From: Bradyrhizobium sp.
GTDB taxonomy: Bacteria > Pseudomonadota > Alphaproteobacteria > Rhizobiales > Xanthobacteraceae
Direction of reading: 5' to 3'
Assembly: GCA_028290305.1 (NCBI GenBank)
Contig: JAQGKC010000045.1
Location: forward strand, 1-47,485
Length of the DNA: 47,485 nucleotides
The position numbers and the translations under genes are program-made. The notes beneath the pieces are model-generated. The model was not told where the DNA came from. It ran no database searches and saw nothing but the letters and a program-made list of their open reading frames with translations. Positions 40,942 to 47,485 of the stretch are shown piece after piece (the first letter of the stretch is position 1; every line of letters starts with the position of its first letter).

Positions 40942-42180
40942 TCAGGGATGCATAAGCCTTGCGCCGGATTCCCTACGGCTGTCTTGCGGGCTGCGGTCGG
41001 TGACGAGCCCGAGCAAGACCGTGAGGATCATGAACACGACCGATGCACCGAACACCCAGTGCGGCAAATTCTGATCCATGATCCAGCCAAACAGCAGCGG
41101 GCTGATGATGCCGCCGATGTTGAAACCGGTGGAGACGATGCCGAAGGCCCGGCCTGCTGCGCCTGCAGGCGCGGCGTTGCGAACCAGCATATCTCGCGAG
41201 GGAGTGATCACGCCGCCGAGGAATCCCGCAAGCGCCATTGCCGCGGTCAGCAGGAGCGGCGGTAACGTGGTCATTGCAATGATAAACACGAGGGCTGCGT
41301 TAACCGCAAAACACGCAGAGGCAACTTGTCCATGACGATGGGTGCGGTCGGCGAGGAAGCCGCCCGCCAGCACGCCGATCGCGCTGGCACCGAGAAACGC
41401 CGTCAGCGCGATATTGGCGGTCGAGAACGACACGCCATAGCCGCTCATCAGCGCGACCACGCCGAAACTGCCGATTCCGGCACTCGACAGACTAAGCAGC
41501 ATGAAAAAAATCGTCAGCACGAGAAGGGCGGGCGTGATGATGCTTTGCCGTGGCGCTCGTACGCCATCGATAGCGCGATCGGCGGCACTCGCGTCAGGAA
41601 TGCCGACGATGACGAGCAGCAACGCCACCAGCGGACCCACTGCGCCCGTCACGATCAGGGCGCCATAGCCTCCAATCGTTGCAACCAGCCCCGCCACGAT
41701 GGCAGGCGCGACCGCGCCGCCGAGGAAACCGGCAAAGGTATGGATCGAAAATGCGCGGCCCATGCGCGCCTCATCCATGTGGGCTGAAAGGATCGCATAG
41801 TCGGCCGGATGATAAACGCTGTTGGCGAGCCCCAGCAGCACCGCGCTGGCGATCAGCCAGGGGTAGCTCAGATGCAGGCCGAGCATGATCAGCGCAAAGC
41901 CACCCAAAGTGAGGCCCATCAGCAGGACTTTGCGGGCGCCGATATGATCGGCGAGATAGCCGATGGGTGCCTGGGTCAGGCCGGAGATCACGGCGAAGAC
42001 GGTGAGCGCAAGGCCGAGGTCGATGTAACCGACGCCGAGGCGATCCTTCAGAAAAGGGAACAACATCGGCAGCACGAACATATGGAAATGACTGACCCAA
42101 TGAGCCGTCGAAATCGCGGCTAGCGTGCGCAGTGAGCTGTCCGTCTTTGATGGTTGCGGTGCAGCCAAAACGTCGACCAT
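40942..42180 (-). CDS. MFS transporter (fosmidomycin-resistance/Fsr-like)
   Basis: 412 aa, 12 membrane segments. The start STAHWVSHFHMFVLPMLFPFLKDRLGVGYIDLGLALTVF has the His-rich TM1 (HWVSHFHMFVLP) typical of Fsr-type transporters, followed by GYLADHIGARKVLLMG (MFS motif A) and LANSVYHPADYAILSAHM in TM4. Family members export drugs or sugars; it may instead move the product or substrate of the adjacent amidohydrolase, whose gene starts 76 bases downstream on the same strand. Charged tail RSPQDSRRESGARLMHP. The start ATG at 42180 precedes a gap with no notable sequence element before the ATP-grasp gene. Confidence 0.92.
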   Translation of the reverse strand: MVDVLAAPQPSKTDSSLRTLAAISTAHWVSHFHMFVLPMLFPFLKDRLGVGYIDLGLALTVFAVISGLTQAPIGYLADHIGARKVLLMGLTLGGFALIMLGLHLSYPWLIASAVLLGLANSVYHPADYAILSAHMDEARMGRAFSIHTFAGFLGGAVAPAIVAGLVATIGGYGALIVTGAVGPLVALLLVIVGIPDASAADRAIDGVRAPRQSIITPALLVLTIFFMLLSLSSAGIGSFGVVALMSGYGVSFSTANIALTAFLGASAIGVLAGGFLADRTHRHGQVASACFAVNAALVFIIAMTTLPPLLLTAAMALAGFLGGVITPSRDMLVRNAAPAGAAGRAFGIVSTGFNIGGIISPLLFGWIMDQNLPHWVFGASVVFMILTVLLGLVTDRSPQDSRRESGARLMHP

Positions 42181-42345
42181 CTGTGATTTAGACCCCGTTT
42201 AATGCAACGGCCCGGCAAGGCCACCGTAACTATCGGTTGGGCCGGTTATTTGTCCATGAATACGGCTGCATAGCAGACCTCGCGAACGGTGCCGAATGGG
42301 AAAAAACCTCATCAAATTCGGAAGACAAAGGCGCTTCCTGCTGGA

Positions 42346-43611
42346 ATGATATCCGATATGGCCGATGCCGCGCATGCTCCAAAGCCGCTTCGGGTACTTG
42401 TTTCCGAAGGAAACAGCACCTCAGCGCGGGAGGCGATCACGATTCTGGGGCTGTCGGATCACCTCATAGAGGTCTGCGATCCCAGTCCCTGTTGCCTGGC
42501 CAGGTTCTCGCGATTTGTCCGAAAATTTCATCGCTGTCCGGGACTGCGCGACGATCCGTCGGGATATCTCGGGTTCGTCGAGAAATTGCTGGCCGCGGAG
42601 CATTTCGATGTGCTCCTGCCGATCCACGAACAGGGGTTTTTGTTTGCGCGCATGCGGCAACGGCTGGAGCATCGGGTCGGGCTGGCGCTGCCGAGCTTTG
42701 AAAGCTACCGCGCTGCGCACAGCAAGGCCGGATTTAGCCGGCTGCTCGCTGAGTTGCGGCTGCCGCAACCGGTCACGCGGATCGTGAAATCCGCGGGCGA
42801 ATTGCGCGACGCCATCCAGTTTCCCTCCGTCGTAAAAACTGCCGTGGGCACCGCCAGCCGCGGCATCTGGTTTGTGCGCGACGGCGGCGACCTGGATACC
42901 GCCCTGCAAGAGCTGAACGCGAGCGGTGCGTTCGCTGACGAGGTGCTGGTGCAGGATTTCGCCGCGGGCGCGACCGAGAAGGCACAGGCGGTGTTCTGCC
43001 GCGGCGAATTAATGGGATTTCATGCCTATCGGCAAATCGTCGCCGGCGCCGGTGGTGGCGAGGCGGTCAAGCAAAGCGTGAGCCGGCCGCAGGTGCGCGC
43101 TCACGTCGCGACGATCGGAGAGAAACTCGCCTGGCACGGTGCATTGTCGGTCGATTACGTCATGGGCGATGAAGCCATGCCGCTGCTGGTCGATTGCAAT
43201 CCACGGCTGGTCGAACCGATGAGCGCTTATCTCGCCGGCGTCGATCTCATTGGCTTGCTGCTTGGGATATCGCAAGGCGGAATGCCGCCCGCCGCGTTCG
43301 AAAGCCGCGACGGGCTACGGACGCATCTCGGCATGCAGGCGCTGCTTGGATGCGCGTCGCGGGGCGGTACGCGGCGCGATATTGCCCGCGAATGCCGGCA
43401 TCTGCTGATGGGTAGCGGATCCTACGCCGACAGCACCGAGGAGTTGACGCCGTTGCGGCTCGACTGGATCAGCGCCGTGCCGCTTGCGATGACAGCGATA
43501 TCCCTGCTGGTCGTCCCGAAGCTCGCCATCACTCTGGCGCGAGGAGGCTGGGGCGCGCATTTGCTCGATCCTGCAAGCATCCGGCTGATCGAGAGCGAAG
43601 ACTTCCGCTAG
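42346..43611 (+). CDS. ATP-grasp domain protein, orphan
   Basis: About 421 aa (start uncertain: ATG 42346 or 42358; an open frame extends to 42289). N-terminal Rossmann-like preATP-grasp domain (RVLVSEGNSTSAREAITILGL, FDVLLPIHEQGFLF). The ATP-grasp core has SVVKTAVGTASRGIWFVRDGG (Lys plus Gly-rich loop) and DEVLVQDFAAGATEKAQAVFCRG. The metal-binding motif is LVDCNPRLVEP, where the usual ExNPR acid is Asp. The C-terminal tail has hydrophobic stretches (AVPLAMTAISLLVVPKLAIT). Such proteins form amide or thioester bonds between a carboxylate and an amine. No biosynthetic partner is adjacent. Its TAG stop is part of a repeat. The exact reaction is unknown. Confidence 0.85.
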   Translation: MISDMADAAHAPKPLRVLVSEGNSTSAREAITILGLSDHLIEVCDPSPCCLARFSRFVRKFHRCPGLRDDPSGYLGFVEKLLAAEHFDVLLPIHEQGFLFARMRQRLEHRVGLALPSFESYRAAHSKAGFSRLLAELRLPQPVTRIVKSAGELRDAIQFPSVVKTAVGTASRGIWFVRDGGDLDTALQELNASGAFADEVLVQDFAAGATEKAQAVFCRGELMGFHAYRQIVAGAGGGEAVKQSVSRPQVRAHVATIGEKLAWHGALSVDYVMGDEAMPLLVDCNPRLVEPMSAYLAGVDLIGLLLGISQGGMPPAAFESRDGLRTHLGMQALLGCASRGGTRRDIARECRHLLMGSGSYADSTEELTPLRLDWISAVPLAMTAISLLVVPKLAITLARGGWGAHLLDPASIRLIESEDFR

Positions 43612-43736
43612 AGCATGATCCGGAAAAGTGGACACCGGTTTTCCCTCGCGACAAACGCGAAGCGTTTGCGCTGAGATTATGCTCAAACAAAAAGATGGCG
43701 CTGGAGTTTGATTCGACTCAGTTCAAACTCCAGCGC
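43609..43736. repeat. Composite folded repeat overlapping the ATP-grasp stop codon
   Basis: Begins with TAGAGCATGATCC, whose TAG is the gene stop. GAGCAT (43611-43616) and ATGCTC (43679-43684) form outer arms around two hairpins: GGAAAA (43622-43627) with TTTTCC (43639-43644), and AAACGC-GAA-GCGTTT (43653-43667). A separate perfect 14-bp stem follows: arms at 43698-43711 and 43723-43736 (GCGCTGGAGTTTGA and its complement, 11-base loop), able to end transcription from either side. I recall this head sequence and a trailing hairpin as common in Bradyrhizobiaceae. Related head at 697. Confidence 0.75.
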
Positions 43737-43757
43737 GGCCGCGCAGCCAATGCGAGG

Positions 43758-43913
43758 TCACAGTGGTTGATCGTCTTCGTCCTGGCGATCTCGCTTCGGC
43801 GTGGCGAAATCGCCATCTTCGAAGTCGTCGTCCTCGGCCGGCGCAGGCGGCGGTTTCTTTGATTTGCCGTCGTCCTTCTTGGGAGGCTCAATCTTTTGAC
43901 CGGTTCCACCCAT
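43758..43913 (-). CDS. Small acidic/proline-rich protein
   Basis: 51 aa, MGGTGQKIEPPKKDDGKSKK followed by an acidic run (EDDDFEDGDF) and RDRQDEDDQPL. No fold or family I can name; likely disordered. Called because the ATG at 43913 follows a good AGAGG ribosome site and the frame has a strong charge pattern rarely seen by chance, and because I recall similar short lysine/proline/acid proteins in this group. It diverges from the next small gene across 164 bases and ends near the folded repeat. Confidence 0.6.
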   Translation of the reverse strand: MGGTGQKIEPPKKDDGKSKKPPPAPAEDDDFEDGDFATPKRDRQDEDDQPL

Positions 43914-44077
43914 GATATTCCTCTCGTTCGGATGGATCGAGGTCTGATCCAGAGACCCGATCATCGCAGACGACCTCAATCTAACCGCCTTTGACGGGGA
44001 TAGTAGCCGGTGTCGGACAAACTTTCCTGCCTTTTTCCGATGTTCAGTGTAAAGGGAGGCGCAACAAGGAGCCAAGC

Positions 44078-44320
44078 ATGAAGAAACCGAAGCTCGAAAT
44101 AGAAGAGCAGCAGCCGCGCAAAATCATTCGCGCCGACAAGGCGCCCACCGACGGCTACTCGCTGGTGGTGGATGGCCACTTCAAGTCGCATCACGATACG
44201 GTCGAAGCCGCCGAAGAGGCCGGCATGGCTTTGAAGAATCAGTTCCAGATGCTTCAAGTCCAGGTTTACGATGCCGCGACCAAGACGCGCTCGATGATCG
44301 AGTGGCCCGCGCCGGTATAA
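44078..44320 (+). CDS. Small conserved-looking hypothetical protein
   Basis: 80 aa. Basic N-terminus (MKKPKLEIEEQQPRKIIRADKAP), then a compact alpha/beta segment YSLVVDGHFKSHHDTVEAAEEAGMALKNQFQMLQVQVYDAATKTRSMIEWP that reads as a beta-hairpin, helix and two strands. I do not recognise the family. The ATG at 44078 follows AAGGAG at 44066-44071. Hydrophobic residues are spaced like a real domain and the length is short but normal for a stand-alone fold. It is convergent with the next minus-strand gene, 7 bases away. Confidence 0.7.
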   Translation: MKKPKLEIEEQQPRKIIRADKAPTDGYSLVVDGHFKSHHDTVEAAEEAGMALKNQFQMLQVQVYDAATKTRSMIEWPAPV

Positions 44321-44327
44321 TGCCGGC

Positions 44328-44612
44328 TTAAATCCGGCGACCGCCGCTTTGCTGGCCTGCCAGCCAATCCGCCAAAGCCGGGCCCTTTTCTCCTGATTTT
44401 TTCGGCTTGGCGCGCGTCTTTTTGGACGTTGCGGCTGAAGGCACAGGCGCGGCCGCCTCGCGGGCGAGCCGCAATGCTTTCAGCTTTGCCATGTTGTCGG
44501 TCACGGCTTTCAGCGCGGCATCGCGTTCGGTCTTGCCGGAACGGGCTTCGCTCTCCGCGCGCGCGGCCTTGTTGAAACGCGCATCGGCGTGGTTGCGATC
44601 TTCTTTTGTCAT
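44328..44612 (-). CDS. Small basic alanine/lysine-rich hypothetical protein (tandem paralogue B)
   Basis: 94 aa. N-terminal helix-rich part (MTKEDRNHADARFNKAARAESEARSG), a central AVTDNMAKLKALRLAREAAAP, and a Lys/Ala tail SKKTRAKPKKSGEKGPALADWL. The LKALRLAREAA stretch matches LRAIRLAKEAA of the upstream gene, so the two are paralogues. Its ATG comes directly after the TAA of that gene (TAAATG), so translation is coupled. Coiled-coil or nucleic-acid-binding character is possible; the function is unknown. Confidence 0.65.
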   Translation of the reverse strand: MTKEDRNHADARFNKAARAESEARSGKTERDAALKAVTDNMAKLKALRLAREAAAPVPSAATSKKTRAKPKKSGEKGPALADWLAGQQSGGRRI

Positions 44613-44846
44613 TTAGGTCGTTTTCTTCTTCCTGGGTTTGGCTTTGGCTTTGGGCTCCGCCGGCTTGTCGCGGTCGGCGGCTTCCTTCGCCAGCCGGATC
44701 GCGCGCAGGTTCGCCGTCCGCTTTCGAATCGCGATATCCGCCGCCGCAATATCAGCCATCGCCTTGATGCCTTCGGCATCCTGGGCGATTTTTCGGTTCA
44801 GCCGGATCTCTTTCAGTTCGGCGGCGCTTTTCGGTTCGTCATCCAT
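44613..44846 (-). CDS. Small basic hypothetical protein (tandem paralogue A)
   Basis: 77 aa, MDDEPKSAAELKEIRLNRKI then ADIAAADIAIRKRTANLRAIRLAKEAADRDKPAEPK and a very basic end KAKAKPRKKKTT. Predominantly helical with a heptad-like pattern; the Lys tail resembles histone-H1-like tails but this is a compositional remark only. ATG 44846 has GAGG 8 bases upstream; the frame could be read 21 codons further back. It is first in a two-gene unit with paralogue B. Confidence 0.65.
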   Translation of the reverse strand: MDDEPKSAAELKEIRLNRKIAQDAEGIKAMADIAAADIAIRKRTANLRAIRLAKEAADRDKPAEPKAKAKPRKKKTT

Positions 44847-45035
44847 CGGGAGCCTCAAATTCACGGCGCGCATCGGGCGGCGACCTGTTCGCCCAAGCTT
44901 ACCACGCATCGCATACCGGAGGGCAAGTTTAGGCCCTATCCGTTGGAAAAGGGCCGTTTTCCTGGCCGAATCAGCAAACGTGCTAAACCGTAGGCATTGA
45001 TTATCGCCCTGCGCGACCGGATGGGACCGGCCGCG

Positions 45036-47264
45036 TCAGAACGTCGCGCCGGCCTTTACCATAAAAGTCCGGCCGGGCAGCGGATAGGCTGCGAACCGGT
45101 CGGGCGTGAATGTGCTCGCGACGGCATAATCATAAAACAACGCATTGAATACGTTATTCACACTCAACGACCAGAAGAACCGGTCATATTCACCACTCAG
45201 TTTGAAATCGACCGTGGCGTTGGCCGGAATAAGCGGCTGGGTGTTGGCCTGGTCGTTGTCCATGTAACGGGTGCCCCAGTAACGCACCGTTGCGTCGGCA
45301 ACAAAATACTTTTGCCAGATATTCCAGGTGATGCCGGCGTTGGCCGTGTAGCGCGACACCAAGGGAATGTCGTTCCCGGTGAATGGACCTTCGCGGAACA
45401 CTGCGCGGGTATAAGCAAAACCACCCCGCAACAGCACGGTATCGCTGGCACGCAGCGATGCGCTGGTTTCGCTGCCGTAGCGGCGTGTCGGATCAAGGTT
45501 GGTATCGACGAAATTCACGGGGTCGAAATGAATCTCATTCGTCAGATCCATATCGTAGATGCTCGACTGCAACTCGAATCTTCCGACCTTGACGCGAAAG
45601 CCCCCTTCGACATCGTTCGACGTCTGGGTTTTCAGATTAAAATCCTTGACGGGAGCAGCAAAGGCGCCGACCCCGACTCGTTCATCGATGTTAGGCGTGC
45701 GAAACGCGCTAGCGGCGCGGGCGAACACCGCAAAACTCTCATTGAACCGGTGTTCAATACCGATATGCAACGCGTGATTGACTTCACTGGTGTCGAGCGG
45801 CGCAGCTTGCGTATCGCAAGAAAATTCTGCGGCGCAACCGGGGGCGTTAGTGAGTTGATCCGTCGCGGTAACACTGGTGCGCTGAATTCGGCCGCCATAT
45901 GAAAAGTCAGTGGTCGGAAGTATTCCGATGGTCTGTTGCCAATAACCGCCAAGCGTTTTCTGCGAAAGATCGTAGACGTGGATTGGGATTCCGCCTTGAA
46001 CGTTACGGTGGTCCTGGACGTAGCCGTAATCGTAAAAATCAACGCCGGTCAGAATGGTCGAGGGCAGCCCGAATATCGAGTTCTTGATGCTTAGCCTCGG
46101 AGTTAGCGACCATGTTTGCAGGGTCGCATCGACGAAGGAAAAGAAGAAGGGATCGGCACCATCCAGGAAAGAAGCTTGCGTCTGCTTGTTGCGGTATCCG
46201 CCGTCGACGATCAGTTCTGCGCCATTCCACAACGTCTTGGTGAACCCGCCGGTGGCGTTGGCATCCTGCTTGTGGCTGGAATCGAAGGGCGTGTCCGTGC
46301 CATTACGAGCGGTGACGAGTTCATTGAGTCCAATGGACGGATCGACCGTCCTGGGGCCTGGCAATCTCAGATTTTGATCATCGCCGGATAAATTAAAATA
46401 TGCGGTGAAATCGGGCGTCGTGTAACGGAGGTCTCCGACGCCGTTGCGCTGATCGAGCGCATTGTTCGCCCGATACCCGTCGGACTTGATCCCTTCGCCA
46501 TGAAAGGACGTTGACCATGGACCCGAATTGGTCGTAGTCGAAACCGAAGCCATGCTTTGGTTGAACGACCCGACGCCGCCTTCGGCCCGTATCGAAACTG
46601 GCGGGCCTCCGATGCCTGTCTTCGTGACAATATTGATGACCCCGCCAACGGCATTGTCGCCATAGAGCACGGCGCCGCTATTGCCCCTGGTTATCTCGAT
46701 GCGTTCGATCGAGTCGCGTGGAATCGTGGAAAGATCCGCGCCTTGCAAATCAAGATCATTGAGCCTGCGGCCGTTCACGAGAACGAGGGTGTTCGAACTG
46801 GCAAATGTGCCGAAACCACGCATGTCGACCGTGGTTCCCGCGCCATTCACGCCGCCGTACAACGTTGTAAGCTGTACGCCCGGCGTTTGCGCGATGATCT
46901 CCTGAATGGTGTAGGCTGGCGAGCGTGCGATATCCTCGGCGGTGATAACGGTCGACGACGCGCCGACGATGCCGTTAAATTGCCGGTTTGCCGGCACGTC
47001 GCTTGCTGGCGAGACGTTCGGGCTGCTCGTGGACGAGACGCTCGGCACCACGCGGCGCGATCCCGACTCCTCATCGTTTGTTGGCTTGGCCCGGGTTCGG
47101 GTTTGGTCCACTGGAGGGCTGACCTCGATGGGCGGCAGCTGATCTGGAGATGCCTGCTGCGCTCGGGCAGCGGAAATACCCAATGAAAGGATCGGCACAA
47201 GAAAAGTCGAAGCAAGCAGACGGTTGCGACGCCGCAGCAGCGCGGCAACAAGTGTGGAAGACAT
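45036..47264 (-). CDS. TonB-dependent outer membrane receptor, probably vitamin B12 (BtuB-type)
   Basis: 742 aa. Signal peptide (basic start, hydrophobic core to about 35, cleavage near ARAQQ), TonB-box-like LPPIEVSPP at about 43-51, plug domain about 95-215 (SSTVITAEDIARSPAYTIQEIIAQTPGVQ, VDMRGFG, LVLVNGRRLNDLDLQGADLSTIPRDSIERIEITRG, VINIVTK), then a beta-barrel ending in the strand PGRTFMVKAGATF with terminal Phe. A disulfide pair is possible in CAAEFSC. The barrel has no BtuB-specific motif I can name, but a cobalamin riboswitch 5' of it (47385-47485) makes B12 or a corrinoid precursor the most likely substrate. B12 represses translation or transcription through that leader. ATG 47264; GAGG 10 bases upstream. 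Confidence 0.9.
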   Translation of the reverse strand: MSSTLVAALLRRRNRLLASTFLVPILSLGISAARAQQASPDQLPPIEVSPPVDQTRTRAKPTNDEESGSRRVVPSVSSTSSPNVSPASDVPANRQFNGIVGASSTVITAEDIARSPAYTIQEIIAQTPGVQLTTLYGGVNGAGTTVDMRGFGTFASSNTLVLVNGRRLNDLDLQGADLSTIPRDSIERIEITRGNSGAVLYGDNAVGGVINIVTKTGIGGPPVSIRAEGGVGSFNQSMASVSTTTNSGPWSTSFHGEGIKSDGYRANNALDQRNGVGDLRYTTPDFTAYFNLSGDDQNLRLPGPRTVDPSIGLNELVTARNGTDTPFDSSHKQDANATGGFTKTLWNGAELIVDGGYRNKQTQASFLDGADPFFFSFVDATLQTWSLTPRLSIKNSIFGLPSTILTGVDFYDYGYVQDHRNVQGGIPIHVYDLSQKTLGGYWQQTIGILPTTDFSYGGRIQRTSVTATDQLTNAPGCAAEFSCDTQAAPLDTSEVNHALHIGIEHRFNESFAVFARAASAFRTPNIDERVGVGAFAAPVKDFNLKTQTSNDVEGGFRVKVGRFELQSSIYDMDLTNEIHFDPVNFVDTNLDPTRRYGSETSASLRASDTVLLRGGFAYTRAVFREGPFTGNDIPLVSRYTANAGITWNIWQKYFVADATVRYWGTRYMDNDQANTQPLIPANATVDFKLSGEYDRFFWSLSVNNVFNALFYDYAVASTFTPDRFAAYPLPGRTFMVKAGATF

Positions 47265-47384
47265 AGTTCAGGCCTCGGTATGACGTCAGTGGCACGTCAC
47301 AGCGAACCAAGTCTTACCATCGTGCTTTCGCATCCAACGGTGAAGCTAATGTCTGTAGTCCCCGACCGACATCTTCGCGTGTGA

Positions 47385-47485
47385 CCACGGCTGACGGCAG
47401 GTCTCCTGGCTCGCGGGTCGATACCTTGCGTCGCCTTCCCAGGACCGAGATTCCCAGTGGCATATGACGAAAGATTCACCGCTTA
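47385..47485 (-). promoter_or_regulatory. Cobalamin riboswitch, 3' part (5' part beyond window)
   Basis: On the minus strand the bases read TAAGCGG..., then GCCACTGGGAA, CCTGGGAAGGCG, ACCCGCGAGCC and AGGAGACCTGCCGTCA. This order (aACTGuAAGCGG, CCACTG-GGAAGGC, GCGAGCCAGGAGACCTGCC) matches the conserved 3' half of the alphaproteobacterial B12 riboswitch. The 5' receptor part, including the upstream B12-box and the GGGAA element, would lie beyond base 47485. The receptor gene starts 120 bases downstream, a normal leader length. Confidence 0.87.

Overview
The window looks like chromosome from a high-GC alphaproteobacterium of the Bradyrhizobium/Rhodopseudomonas group (Nitrobacteraceae). This is inferred from protein character (many Liv-type solute transporters, MHS and RND transporters, BKACE and FeADH paralogues), from the gene content, and from two kinds of folded intergenic repeat that I recall as common in Bradyrhizobium genomes. 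There are 42 genes I can support. I see no tRNA, rRNA, insertion sequence, prophage or CRISPR array.

Layout. (1) 1-3155, plus strand: the end of a urea/short-chain-amide ABC transporter (UrtD, UrtE) followed by formamidase FmdA and a zinc-ribbon FmdB protein, a nitrogen-scavenging unit. UrtD carries an in-frame gap just after its Walker A motif. (2) 3212-4908, minus: a DUF1614 membrane protein and a C-terminally truncated periplasmic binding protein. An NtrC-like dyad lies upstream in the 419-base gap before a glutathione S-transferase gene. (3) 6009-12780, minus: one long operon for uptake and breakdown of an unknown carboxylate: binding protein, LivH, a LivM-LivG-LivF triple fusion, a lambda-crystallin-type dehydrogenase and a BKACE beta-keto-acid cleavage enzyme. 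A divergent GntR/FCD regulator plus an SDR (12964-14485) face it across a perfect palindrome. (4) 14514-20534, minus: a second catabolic block with a PhyH dioxygenase, MHS transporter, TIM-barrel isomerase-like protein, iron-type alcohol dehydrogenase and acyl-CoA ligase. A divergent LacI regulator sits beside a 24-bp near-perfect operator.

(5) 21829-26183, plus: an RND efflux adaptor and pump. (6) 26301-29618, plus: an orphan solute-binding protein, then two secreted paralogous serine-hydrolase-like proteins, the second ending in a LysM domain. (7) 29644-37519, minus: membrane and lipid-related genes (isoprenylcysteine-methyltransferase-like, sugar epimerase, Mpo1-like, MAPEG), then an ABC exporter/lipoprotein-release-type pair translationally coupled to an AttH/CrtC-type lipocalin protein, preceded by an exported methyltransferase-like protein. 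(8) 37796-42180: an N-acyl-D-amino-acid-deacylase-type amidohydrolase between two MFS transporters. (9) 42346-44846: an orphan ATP-grasp ligase ending inside a repeat, then four small genes of unknown function. (10) 45036-47485, minus: a TonB-dependent receptor preceded by the 3' half of a cobalamin riboswitch cut by the window edge, which points to a BtuB-type vitamin B12 importer.

Most of the window is transport plus peripheral catabolism under local repressors, typical of a soil or rhizosphere generalist. The parts I find least explained are the paired secreted hydrolases with LysM, the ATP-grasp orphan, the PhyH/MHS/TIM-barrel/FeADH/ligase pathway, the AttH-type exporter unit, and the two damaged transporter genes near the left end.
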